Below the pieces are notes generated by a model, which was not told where the DNA came from, ran no database searches, and saw only the letters and a program-made list of their open reading frames with translations. Positions 48,086-59,675 of a stretch of DNA of 64,000 nt are shown here, piece by piece. Positions within the stretch are counted from its first letter, which is position 1. Each line of letters starts with the position of its first letter. Source of the stretch: Thuidium tamariscinum (lineage: Eukaryota; Streptophyta; Bryopsida; Hypnales; Thuidiaceae); NCBI GenBank assembly GCA_947034885.2, contig OX344754.2:21470501-21534500 (forward strand), in the 5' to 3' direction. The translations under genes and the position numbers were made by a program.

Positions 48086-49170
48086 AGCTAACTTTTTGCC
48101 TTTGTTTCTTGGTGAAGATGCCATGTCGACTTCAATTTGTAGAATTGCAAACTTGCAATTGTTCAAAAGACTTCTCCGCTTGGTATTTACACTACAAATG
48201 GTCAAGACTTTTATGGAATAATTTAATTGTCTTTTCATTTTCTTCAACATCCTACTAGTTTCTTCAAATAACCATGTCATAGCTAAAATTTCTTCATTGA
48301 GTAATGCATGTTTCTACCATAGTATAAAACTTGACTAAAATTCTAAAAACAAAGATCGTGTTGTAAGGATAGAATGGAAGCTATTTTGTTGTAGGTCACA
48401 TAAAGTTTTTTTGTGTGCTTTTGATAGCATCAAATTTTTAACAATTGCAAAGCTAAGTGCTACAATAATTAATCTTCATTTGAGTCTCATCCAAAAAATT
48501 TACACAAGTCGATAAAAATATGAAGTAAAATTTAAAATCAATAGCAACATTTTGGCTCCAACGAGTAGTTGTTTTCAACAAACAATCTCTATATAAAGTT
48601 TGAAGATTTTAGCATTTCAAAATTATTTGCAAGGATAATTTTAACAAAGCATTTCTTTGGAATCAACAACATATTATAATATTGTCTTTATGTATTTTGA
48701 ATTATAATAAATAATGTCTCAATAGCCATTTGAATTAGAAGCTACATTGACGTTAGTGTTGTTTCAATAGGAAAACAATATCTAATCTATTGATATAGAC
48801 ATTGAAATTTTGAACTATAATTGTCTTGAACTTATATAAATAAAGACTATAGAATTGTAAATTCATAGTTTTTTTTAAGTCTTTTAGAAAAAGATTTGAA
48901 TTTTATTACTAGTTAGGGAAAGATTAGCAAGCTAGTTGCAATTCCTTCCTTTGTTGGCCAAAATTAAAATCAAATAAATTCATAATTAATAAATATGAGA
49001 ATTTCAACACCCTTAAAGGTACTTTAAAAAATCCTACAATAATGTATTTTGTTTATTAAGTACTTCTAAGCAAAAAGAAGATGCCATATCTAAATACAAT
49101 ACAAAAGTAGTATCGTTTCATCATAACCACTAGCTGATCTAGTAGACCAAATTGGCTAATAAAGAAACAA
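48086..49170. other. AT-rich intergenic stretch, nothing recognised
   Basis: No gene or bounded element was supported. Confidence 0.5.
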
Positions 49171-49333
49171 CACTAGTAGAAATTTGGGTTTGCCTCAACA
49201 AAATCTACTTGACGTGTTTGTTGAGGCAAACGCAAAAACTTCATTTTCTACGTTTTTCAACGCTGTTTTTGCATTTGCCTCAACAAACATGTCAAGTAGA
49301 TTTTGTTGAGGCAAATGCAAATTTCTACTAGTG
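49171..49333. mobile_element. CACTAGTAGAAA hairpin MITE
   Basis: The 163-bp sequence is a near-perfect palindrome from CACTAGTAGAAATTTG to CAAATTTCTACTAGTG, with TTTGCCTCAACAAAATCTAC and its inverse in the arms. Flanking bases CAA and CAG may be a decayed 3-bp duplication. The ends are of the CACTA type, as in the hairpin at 36860-37012, but the arm sequences differ. Confidence 0.85.
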
Positions 49334-49868
49334 CAGGACTGTTGAATTTTCATCAATTTTTATATTATTTTAAGTATGAACTTTGGATGTTTATATTCAT
49401 TGCTATCATTAGGGAATATTGGACTCTCCAAAGAACTGCCAACATTTAACAAGTTGGTCTATTTGGGGGTTTATTGAGCTACTAAGAAGTGGGAATCTTT
49501 GACAAAAACAAAGATCTACCTTGTGTGAATATTGGGGGTTCTAAGAAGTATATTTCTATTTTCTATTTTGTAATAGTCAAAAGAAAGTGCTTTAAAGGTG
49601 CTTTCAAATATAAAACAACACTTGTTACAACCATCCTCTATTTAGTTACTATTAATTGACAATCAATGCTATGACATTTGGAAGTTTGTGGAAGTGCAAA
49701 AATAGGTGAAAAGTTCCTCCTCAAGTAAAATAAATGCAATGCAAGGGGCCGTCCTAGCAACCCTATAGAGAGTATACAATTTTTCTATTGTCAAGTAATT
49801 AAAGTTTTTAGAATGCACCAAAGCAACCAATATAAAGGATAGAATAATAACAAACAAAAATATTGTAT
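49334..49868. other. AT-rich intergenic stretch, nothing recognised
   Basis: No gene or bounded element was supported. Confidence 0.45.
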
Positions 49869-49872
49869 TTAA

Positions 49873-50543
49873 ACCCTTATGTTCCTTAACTATGTTTTCA
49901 TCTAAAATGCTCCAAAACTACCATTTCTACTACAAGTATAATATTTTGGGATAATCAAATTTAAGAACATAAAACCATATGATCTTGTAGTATGCAAACT
50001 TGAGTACATGTAGAAATTTTTTAGAATTTTTCATTTCATTTTTTTGTATTTTTTCAAATCATTGCTTGAAAAATATCAAATCATTTCAAATTGTTCAACA
50101 TATAGGAAAAAAATAGTAATTAAGTAGAAATTAAATAAATAAAAATTCATTTCAAATACTAATTTGTTGAGAATTTAGTTATGGAATTGAAAAATTCCAA
50201 TTCCAGTGGTTTTAATGTTACAATAACAATCTACATCCTATGATTTATTTTTTTCAAAAAATTGAAAATTGAATAAAATAAAAGATTCATTGAAAAAAAT
50301 GGAATGATTCAAAATTTATATGTATATATATTGTGCCCAAATTGTCCATTTACCAAGAAAAGTAACATATTAGGCCATAACTTTTTACTCATATTTCCAA
50401 ATGTCTTGAATTTTAGTATTCATGAAACATAATCCTTGTCTTCACCTTTTAATAAAGTTTAGGCCTAAAACTTGAAAATCTATTTACACTTAACCGCCTA
50501 AAATTGCTACATTGCCAAATTTAACAAGATGGTCCTTTACGAG
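49873..50543 (-). mobile_element. Type A TTAA element, reverse orientation, short
   Basis: TTAA (49869-49872) precedes ACCCTTATGTTCC, and GGTCCTTTACGAG precedes TTAA (50544-50547). The interior has the reverse type A signatures 'ttttcatctaaaatgctcc' and 'ttgttcaacatataggaaaa'. Length is 671 bp, so internal parts are missing. Confidence 0.65.
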
Positions 50544-51077
50544 TTAAAGAAAGACTGTATGAATTGACATTTGACAAGCTATTATTTCAAATCATGCTAA
50601 CTATCTAATTAACTTTAGTGAAAGAAAATTTGCCAACGTTAAAAGTTCAACAATGCTATACATATCATTTTAGAAGTTGTAATACCAAGGCAATCCAAAA
50701 TCATTCATTCAAATCCAACAAAACATTCATTCAATTTTTGTGTAGTAGGTTACAATGGAGATGCCCTCTTCATTATTCATTCTTCAAAGTAAGGGACCCG
50801 CTTTTCAATATTTCATTGTCCTTATTTGGCCCTAAATTTTAAGGAATTTTTTTTTGAAGGACATTTAAAAGAAAGAAAGAAATCCAAGCACTTTAATATA
50901 AGTAGTTGGCATATAGTGTTTTTGTGTTTATAGTCTAAAATTGGGCTCTGAAAAGCTAGTTGAGTGACATCTAACTATGTATTTTTGTAGAAAAGGAGGT
51001 TTTATACTAATTAATTTTAATTTGAGATGTAAAGACAAACATGTTAAAAATTGTATAATTTAACCAATTAGAGGAGT

Positions 51078-51390
51078 TTTTGGGCTCGAAGAGATTGTTT
51101 CATAGCCGTTCCTATAAACAATTCTCAATGTTGCAAACCAATAGTAGTTGGGCTGAATATTCAAATTAAAAATTAAAGGGAATTTAAAGAAAAATATAAT
51201 TTTAATTTTTTTCTTCAAAACAATATTTTAAAATTATTTAATAATTATTTTAAATAAATAAATAAATAAAAGTTTTTGACATGGTAGTTGCTCGACCATG
51301 TCAGATTATTGATGCAATAGCATTCAGAACTTTCCCTCTATGTTCTTAGCATTTGAAAATTTGTAGTCTTCCAAAAGCTCAAATCTCTCC
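51078..51390. repeat. Second dispersed repeat family, copy 5
   Basis: It has 'gggctcgaagagattgtttc', 'gttgcaaaccaatagtag', an AT-rich core, an inverted pair GACATGGT/ACCATGTC around 'agttgctcg', and a terminal 'tagtcttccaaaagctc'. The order matches the copy at 21413. Confidence 0.6.
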
Positions 51391-51393
51391 TAG

Positions 51394-52299
51394 TGCCTAA
51401 AGGACCAAGGTCTTTATTTGAAAAAAAAACCCACTTAAAATTGCCATTTCAATAGTAAAGAGCAAAAAAAAGAAATTTAAAGGTTTTTTTTTGCCCATTT
51501 AACCATAGGATCTTACACCAAACTATTATGAGAATGTTTAGAAAAATTCTCAAATTTTTTTACTATATAGATGCAAGATATCTACATTTAAAGATTTCAA
51601 AAACAAGTTTTTTCAGTATAATGTGGAACTAAATTATTTGACTTTGAACCTCCTAAATTTAAATTTTTGCACTACAAAGTTTTGAGCTTCAAAATATTTA
51701 TAGAGGAAAATTGAGTTCAAAGTCTAGGACAAAAAAAATACTAAAGAACTTAATTTTTTTTTAAATTGTTAAATAGAAGTAGGTACAAGATAGAAGGAAA
51801 ATTTAAATGATTAATATCTCTAAGATGGAATTAAAATGCACTAATGCCAATGGTGGGATTGTTCTAACAAGAAAAATAAACCACATGAATTTTTTTTAAA
51901 TTATAAAAATTACGTTCAAAAATGAATTTTACAACTTATTTTTTCAAAAAGATGATCAAATTAAAAATAATTTTTTTCTAAAACTTCCTCAAAACATTTC
52001 CAAATGGAATGAATCAAAGCTTTCCATGTATATAAAAATATAATCTATGAGAAAAAGAATTTATTTTCTTAAAAACTCAAATATTATAAAACTTTGGCTT
52101 GCCCCTTCTTGCTGCTTTTGAGCTTATTTGGGCATAATTTTTGTTCTTACACATTGATTGAAAAAAAAAATTCCTATGAAATTAATTAGTTTTTCTATCT
52201 TCAAAAACAAGTTTCAAAAAATCAAGACAAACATTGAGACCATAGGTACGTGCTCGAAATCTCACTTATCCCGCAAAAGAACAATGGCCCTTTAGAGAT
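51394..52299 (+). mobile_element. Type B TTAA-element relative, decayed ends
   Basis: The left TGCCTAAAGGACCAAGG and the right CAATGGCCCTTTAGAGATT are decayed forms of the CCCCTAAAGGACC ends. Interior blocks match 6305-7036 in order. The flanking TTAA is no longer intact. Confidence 0.5.
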
Positions 52300-52614
52300 T
52301 TAGACAATTATAAAAGGGGGTGTCTTAAGCATAGGGTCAAAATAGAGGTGGTATAAAGAACATTTCTTGTTTGGGGATAATTTGTTTTTATCCAAAAGTA
52401 TTTAATTATATAGTAACAATAACATGCAAATATGGTAGTATATTTAATGGAAATATTATTAATATTAGGAAGCGTGTTTTTTATTGCCCAAGACCCTATT
52501 AAGGTGACATTATAGAGGCCTGACTGTATGGGTCTGATTTTTATCAAGTTTCTTGAATTGCATTGCCTCAGTATACTGAACTATATAGTACTAACTACTA
52601 AATCTACATGGCTA

Positions 52615-52879
52615 GAGCATCCCCACCAGGCTGTTCCCTTTCCCTATCCCTATCTAAGCTGGGGACGTCATATGGGGATGAGACCTCGCCGCTCCTCGCG
52701 AGTTCCCTAAATGAGCCTCTGGATAGGGAATTGGAGTAAAGTTTTACAGAAATCCTGTATAATTTAGAGACACAAGTTGTGTGGAAAGGTTGGTGCGGTG
52801 AGATTCCTGTATCTCTATCTGCATGTGAGGTCCTCTCCCTAAACTTTTAGGGATAGGGAACTCACTGGTGGGGATGCTC
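52615..52879. mobile_element. MITE with GAGCATCCCCACC ends upstream of RPAP3
   Basis: GAGCATCCCCACCAG at the left faces GGTGGGGATGCTC at the right, and TA lies on both sides (52613-52614 and 52880-52881). Internal words CTATCCCTATC and GGGATAGGGAA also pair. At 265 bp and non-coding, it lies about 360 bp upstream of the RPAP3 start codon, so it could add to that promoter. Confidence 0.8.
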
Positions 52880-53237
52880 TAATAAATAGTAGAACTATCC
52901 CCAACAAACTCTTTATTCACGGTGGTCTACATGACCCGACTTACTTTTCTTCTGCTGTACAGTAGGGCACGGCAACAGGGACGCCACTGAACGGAAGACG
53001 GCACGCTCATGAGGCGTCGACGGTAATAGGCTCGCCTCAAGTGACAGTTACTAGAGCTGCAGAGCAATTCGGTACTTTCAATCACGGTCGGTCTGTAGCG
53101 TAGAATTCACGACTTTGAATTATCATATTTCATTAATCGTGTGCCGATCTTGGATCAATTTTATCGAGGAGCTGAACATTTTGCACTTTCTGTACAATTT
53201 CGAAGGATTTTGCGGAATTCGAAGAAGTCGAGCAGCC

Positions 53238-56200
53238 ATGTCAATGGAAACGCAGATGCAGATCAGGGAGAACAGCACGGTAAGTGTTACGTTGAATTGA
53301 TTGGGGAGAGAAAACGTACTCTTGACTTGAATGGCTTTTGATTTCTGGTTCCACTGTCGTTTTGATGATATTTGGAGTCGAATCTTGTGTCCGAGCTGGT
53401 TTTTGGAACCGCAAATTAGGGTTTGCAACGGTCGTGGAAATTCTCGCAACCGATCGTGGTGAATGTTGCGGTGTGTTCGCTACGCCTTTAGTGTTATGTA
53501 ATGTATCTATTTTGACTGGAGAGCCGTGATTAGTTGCGTTGCGAGTAGGGCATGTACTCGTTTTTGCAAGAGTAGGTGCGGAAGTATGACACGTTGTTCA
53601 TTGTCATAATGATCTTTGGAGTTCAATATTGAGCTCTAGCTTGGGATACTTGGGCTTTGCGAGCTAAAATTAGGGTTTGTGATGTCAATGGGCATTATTG
53701 AGAATTTTCGCAAGCGATTGTGGTGAATGTAGCGCCATTGCTGGTATATCACCTTCCTGACTTGTGCGTGGTTTTAGGATCCTAATCAGCTAGGTGCTAT
53801 TACTGCATTTACTCTTTATTGCAAGAGGTGAGTATGACACTTGTAGTTCATTGTTGTATTGTTTTGTTTGCGGAAGTTCTAAGTTAGGTCTCCAATGATG
53901 AATCTCTGTGACTTTCTACCCCCTCTGTATCTGGGTCGTTTTAGTTTACTAGTCCGAAGCGAATTTAATTTTGCATTTTGGGTGTTTTTTAGATTTTATG
54001 CATTCGATCTCAAACATTTCCAGGGACCTTATTACAGTACCTTCTGCTAGCTCTTCAATCTCTTTGCTCGAATGTAAGACGCAAAGGGTTTAGACATTCA
54101 TGTCTAGTATTTACTGTTTCTGTGTAAATATATTGATGTTCAACTCTTCTCGGTTTTGCCTAGAATTTCTGTGACCTGTAACCATAGAGCCTTTATTCTC
54201 TCAAGGACTGTATGAGTGAACTGAGTCGGGGCTTATGCTCAATGGCTCATCTTTTGGTGGAAAAGCTCATGGTTCGTGCAGTCTGAAGTCGAGGGTTGGA
54301 ACGGTGTCCACCACAGGAGTCTCATGGGGCATACATGAGGATTTTCTTAACTCCTGATGTAATGGATTTTTTCGATTCTTCGTAGGCTCCTGTGGCTTTC
54401 GGTAATGAGCTCGAAACGCATTTCTTCTTCTCATGAGTGAAATTGTGCTGTTTGGATTGTTTTTCCTTTCCAGGAGCTAAACGAATTCCTGCAAGATCTT
54501 ACAGCCTGGGAGCATACTGTGAAGGACAAAGAGAAAAAACTTGTTGGCAGTGCTAAAAAGGTGAGAATATGCTTCCCTCATTCAAATATACAGTTTTGAT
54601 TATCTTTGAGGGTTTAAAGAGAGAACTACGATAGGAAGAATTGGTAAACAATCTTCTTGTGTGCATACCAAGTAATAGGAGATATTCTTTTTTTGACTAT
54701 GAATGGTTGCAGACAATTCCCGCTGTGCGAGGTCAAAAGGAGAGCTCTTTAGAAAAGAAGGGTGTCGTGAGTAATGACACAGAAAAAAAAATTCCCGAGA
54801 AAGAAGCAGCTGGTCATACTTACGACTATTTCAATGACAAATGGGACAAATTTGACGTGGTAAATATTGGCCTCTCATCTTTGCTGGATACTGTAATTTG
54901 GTTGCAGCATCCTTTCACTTTGAGAAGCTCGTTGCTGTAGGGACTTGACTTCGAATGCGTTCGTTTGAGAAACTCACATGGTTTGGGTACCGGTATGTTG
55001 TCTTAGGTTTGCTTTTTGCTTCCGAGTGTCCATCATCTGGTCTTTTTCGTTTAGACTTCTGTTGATGGTGAGCTGGGATACCTACTAGTGATTTTGAAAC
55101 TAGTCTTTGCAGTCTGATCAGTTGATTTTAAAGCATTACCACCTGTGCGAATTAGTTATCAGTTAATAATTGTCACCTGTTTTGTTACACCTCTCATTCA
55201 GTAGGACGCTGCTTTGGCTGAGGTGGATGAAGAGCCTCAAAAACCTTCTCCTAAAAAAGTGGCGCGGACTAGCAAAACCAAACCACCAGATGCTAAGGTT
55301 AAAGTGGAGGTGAAGCCCTCAAAGTCCACTGTGAGTGTGCCCGCAAGTAAATCCCATGGCGCTACCCGAGGCTCGAGCAGTGGATCCCTTGCAGGTTTTG
55401 GCAGCTTAACAAGTCCTTACGGGCTTGAAGAAGGGCCTGCCCCTGATGCTATGTCAGAAAAGGATCTTGTGGGTATTCATATCCCTGCCTAAAAATTTCC
55501 TGCTAGTGGTAAAAAAATTCTTCATTATCCTTTTTATTTCTGTCAGGTGCTTACCTGTTTTTCTTTTTCCCTTTTCTCAGGGTAATGAGTTTTTCAAGGA
55601 GGGTAAATACGTGAACGCAATTGAATGCTATTCACGGAGTATTGCCTTGCAACCAACCGCAGTGGCATTTGCAAATCGAGCTATGGCTTTACTCAAGATA
55701 AGAAGGTCACTCTTGCTGAAACGTTTTCTATTCATGACTGCTTAAACATAGTGAAAGTCTACTGTCAATTATTGTGTTTGAATAGGAAGGGTTCAATCCG
55801 CCGCGATTTTTCCAGAATTAAGGGTTTGTTGTGCTCCATCATACTGCTATTGCATTTAATAGTTTAGTATTTGGCATTTTTTTTTGAGAATTTCTTCGTT
55901 TTCTGTTTGACGTATGAGATATATTAGGATATTTTTTGCGCTTCTGAGGCTGCATGATCGTGTCCAGGCCTACGTTTTTCATGATACTGCACATCGTATT
56001 TAAATATCCTGCCTTCTTTCTAGGCTTTCTCTACGTCATTTTGATTTTATGTCTAGCCACATGTCGAGTTTATTGTTGTACTTATACTAGTTATCTAAGC
56101 AGTAATTACTACGCCTGAGATCGCTAACTTGTCCTCTTTCAAATCGTACTCTCTAACAAGGATTTTCGCATCAGATATGCAGACGCAGAAGTGAACTGTA

Positions 56201-59035
56201 CGGAGGCCATTTCATTGGATGATCGCTACATCAAAGCCTACTCCCGTAGGGGGACGGCACGCAAAGAGCTTCAAAAGTATTTTGCAGCCGTGGAAGGTGA
56301 GACCTCTTGATACCATAAACATCAGTAACTCTCGTTACGAGCCTGTAAAATTACAACTGTATTTGCCAGTGTTCGAATCATGACGTGGTAATGTCCATGT
56401 CTGCAGATTTTGAGTTTGCTTTGCGTTTGGAGCCTGAAAACAAGGAGCTTAAGAAGCAGTATGTCGAAGCGAAAGACATATACGAAAAGGTTTGTGAGAC
56501 ACAACCTAAGAAATCGAGGATATGTTGAATGTCATAATACGACTGTTATGGTGAAGTGGAACCCAGTTACTCGAGTTGTGGATTGAGCGTATTTCTGCAC
56601 CCATGAGACTATTCTATGTCCTATCGGTACATATTTGAAGTCCAGATGCCAAGAGATTTAATTTGACAGACTGCATGATTTGAAGTTGTCTGATGAGATT
56701 GTAAGTCATGTAAGAGGTCTATGGAAGTAACTGGGACATAGACATTAGTGGGAGTCTATATTCGATAAATGTGATTTTTATTTTATTTTTTGTGCCGAAA
56801 GGTGACTCGTATCTCAATCACTTTCTTTTACAGTTTGCTTCCAAGACAAAGCCTATGCAAAAGAAAGTTCCAGTATTGGTTGAAGAATTGTCATCTGCGA
56901 AGATACCATCTCGAACAATCAACTCCTTGGAACGTGGTGACTTGTCTTCTGCAAGACAACAAACAACAGACTCGAGTAGCAAGACAGCAGACAACAGTGG
57001 AGCAAGCTCAGTAAGAAAAGTGGATGAGAGTAAAACTTCTATTCTTTCAACTGAGACTGTTGGGGCCAGCTCAAGCCCCAGGAATCCCGAGAGTTCGTCC
57101 TTGAAAGCAGGAAATGTTCCTTCTGACCGCATCGTTACTGGGATCAGTGCAAGTGCATCTAGTCGGTCAGTCGCCTCCACCAGACCGCGCGCTACTCCTA
57201 CTGAAGCTGCCACTTCACAGGTGGCTTCAAGGGCACAGCCTAGAAGTTCAGATGGAAATTTGTCTGCTTCAGGAATGTTAGGTCGTTCGGTGGAGGCACC
57301 CTCTTCAACACAAGAGGTGAAAATTGCTGCAAGTGCGCGGCCTGAAAGCTCAGATGATATTTTGGCCTGGTCAAGAAAGTTGGACGCATCCCGGCCACCT
57401 TCGATGCAACCAACAAAGATCGAAGAACCCTCGAAACAAGTAAATGCTGCTATCTCTATTGTGATAACTCTCTGTGACTTCAACCTGTGACATGGCTGAT
57501 TTTTGAACGGTATCATCTCTGGTATCTATAGTACAGTTAGAAGACTTGAGTGTTGTTTATGTTCATCACAACGTTGGCAGAATGAGGTGTGGTACTTGAA
57601 CGCAAACACTCGATTTGGATACCTGCTAATCTTTTTGGAACAGAGTTCGGAGATGTTATGGGGCTTCACAGATGCAGCTTTTACGCCTGATCTGTAGCTT
57701 CAGTGACATGTTAACCTTCATTAGTTGCCGTGATGTATGACATTTTCATTGATGTGCAATCAATGAACCTTAATACTGTTCTCGTCTTGCTTGCGCCCAG
57801 GGCAAGAAGGTGGACAGCAAGTTGACTGCACAAGTGATAGCGCCTTCACAAGCTGTTGTAGATCGAGCGGCTATGAATGTTACAGCTGGATTGGCAAGGA
57901 ATATGATTGCACCTAAGACCTCTTATGAATTTGAGGCAACTTGGAAAGGTTTTGCCAATGACCGTCAGGCTCAATCTCGTCTTCTAAAGGTACATATTGT
58001 CGTCCCTCTCTGCATTGAGTGCCGTGAAATTGGCCATTTGTACTTATGAAGATAATCTGACGTTCTGGTGGTGTTTATTGCATTGGAACTGGTAGATCAT
58101 GGAGCCATCTTCACTGCCTAAAGTGTTCAAGGATTTATTGGGGGCGCCGTTGCTGATGGACATCATGAACAGTTTGCCATTGCTATTACCGTGAGATTTC
58201 TTCATTTCATCCATTGTTGCACGTCTTTTCTTGCCGCTCATAAAGTTCTAATTACATAATTACAGATTCTTTTATGTACAAAGCTTGATAGAATCTGTTT
58301 TCACAATCTTTTTGTTTAGAAGGTTTGACCTTGATTATAGTATTGTAGTTGAGCATTATAAGTTCCGTCAAGTGACAGAATACAAAATATTTTATCCGCA
58401 GACCTTAAGTGTCCGTATGGAACAATGATTCGTCTCACCAACTTAGGTGGGTTCCATTGAAACTCTCTCAATTTCGTAGGTCATTTGTTTTGCAGTGACG
58501 ACACAAGGTTAGTGCTGCGTGTATTAGAGAATCTGGTTAAAGTTGGTCGGTTCGACATGACAATCCTGTTTCTCACGGCCAAAGACAAAACGGGTCAGTT
58601 CCCCGTCCTGAAATTTAGCCTGTTTGTTTAGTTTGTGATTCTGAATATGAATCGCTTTTGCAGTGCCTTGGATTGTAGTTGTTTCAGTTACTGACTTAGA
58701 AGTAGGTGATCATACTGATAGCTATTCGGACCATGAATAGTTTTATACAGTAGAACCTCGATTCTCTTAAAAGCTATTGGTTGTATTTCTGAAGTGGAGC
58801 GATTCAGATTTGTTGCTATTTCTCTACGTTGGTGAGGGTGACTCTTCCACGCTCGTTAGCCTTAAATAGCGTCTCATTCCAATAGCGGTAATTGCTCAGT
58901 ATGTATTTGACCTCGAACCTGTCAACTTGTGATGCAGTCATGCGAAAGTTGTGGGAAGATATATTGGCGACTGAGGAGTTGTCTATCAATGAGGAGACCA
59001 AGCTTAATGCACTGCGATCCAAGTACAAATTATAG
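53238..59035 (+). CDS. RPAP3: RNA polymerase II-associated protein 3 homologue (RPAP3; R2TP TPR co-chaperone)
   Basis: RPAP3 links HSP90 to the R2TP complex (PIH1 and RUVBL1/2), which helps assemble RNA polymerases, snoRNPs and PIKK kinases. Twelve coding exons join in phase: 53238-53279, 54474-54560, 54713-54859, 55205-55468, 55581-55705, 56175-56296, 56407-56489, 56834-57439, 57801-57989, 58096-58190, 58496-58593 and 58938-59035, giving 651 residues (human 665). Residues 15-43 (ELNEFLQDLTAWEHTVKDKE) and 80-92 (YDYFNDKWDKFDV) are family landmarks. Residues about 177-290 form three TPRs (EKDLGNEFFKEGKY, ANRAMALLKIRRYADAEVNC, AYSRRGTARKEL), with Lys/Asn/Arg residues suited to bind the HSP90/HSP70 C-terminus. 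Residues 300-490 are a long Ser/Thr/Pro-rich linker in one 606-bp exon. From about 533 (PKTSYEFEATWKGF) to 645 is the RPAP3 C-terminal domain that contacts RUVBL. The start is chosen at the first ATG in frame (MSMETQMQIREN). A short extra exon near 55790 is possible but would interrupt the TPR. Confidence 0.92.
53280..54473 (+). other. RPAP3 intron 1 with tandem duplication and telo-box motifs
   Basis: This 1.2-kb first intron contains a diverged direct duplication. The segment with ATTAGGGTTTG at 53415 and 'cgatcgtggtgaatg' near 53450 recurs at 53669 and about 53705, an offset of 254 bp. A third partial unit ('gcaagag...tatgacac') recurs at 53567 and 53821. Two telo-box-like ATTAGGGTTTG words result. 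Confidence 0.65.
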
Positions 59036-59675
59036 TTGGTACAGCTAAGATGGTTGCAAATTCAATGTCACTGAACGCATTCGGTTGTTTTCCGTTTTGC
59101 GCCGGTGTGTTAGTGCCGAGGTTGCCAATGCTAAACATCTGCATTATTGACAATCAAAAGCTCTGGTGCTGAAGCACTTACATGCGATGAACTAAGAATC
59201 TGTTGGGATCTTGTGAGGCTATAGATTGCAAAACAACTTATGAGGTCCCCTACCTTATTTTTCTCCAACCATTTGTCACTTGTAGCGAGTATTTTGTATC
59301 GACTGCTTGGAAGATGCTATGGAATAACCCATTGTCCAGAATACATCTCTACATATTGAATTCCAAATAAACCTCATCAGATGCTCCACGTTTCCCCATA
59401 GCGGCAATAGCAATAAGAAATTCACATGAGCACAGAAATCAACGTCACCTGTTCACGATGTTCTCATTCAAGCCACAAGCTCAGAGACTACCAAATAGAA
59501 TGAAACTTCGAAAACCAATTGCAAGAGTTGAACCCAAAGGAGGTCTTCTGGCATGATTGTCTCGAAAGAAAAGTTATTCACATGAGAGCTAAACCCATCC
59601 AGAACGACTATTCTATAGTCCATAATGCCAAACTTGCCAACAGTCAAACATTCAGCGATCGACCATAACTCTGCT
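59036..59675. other. Convergent intergenic region between RPAP3 and PBD
   Basis: About 640 bp separate the two facing stop codons and must hold both 3' untranslated regions and polyadenylation sites. AATAAA lies at 59368-59373 on the plus strand. No other gene was seen. Confidence 0.5.

Noticed and set aside
47987-48280. 97-codon minus-strand frame as a gene
   Set aside because: Part of it lies in a dispersed repeat whose other copy (about 18400) does not keep the frame; no known domain.
55786-55830. Possible extra RPAP3 exon between exons 5 and 6
   Set aside because: Exons 5 and 6 already join in phase and give an uninterrupted TPR helix; adding this segment would break it.
56818-57516. 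232-codon minus-strand frame
   Set aside because: Antisense shadow of the long Ser-rich exon 8 of RPAP3, which joins in phase with its neighbours.
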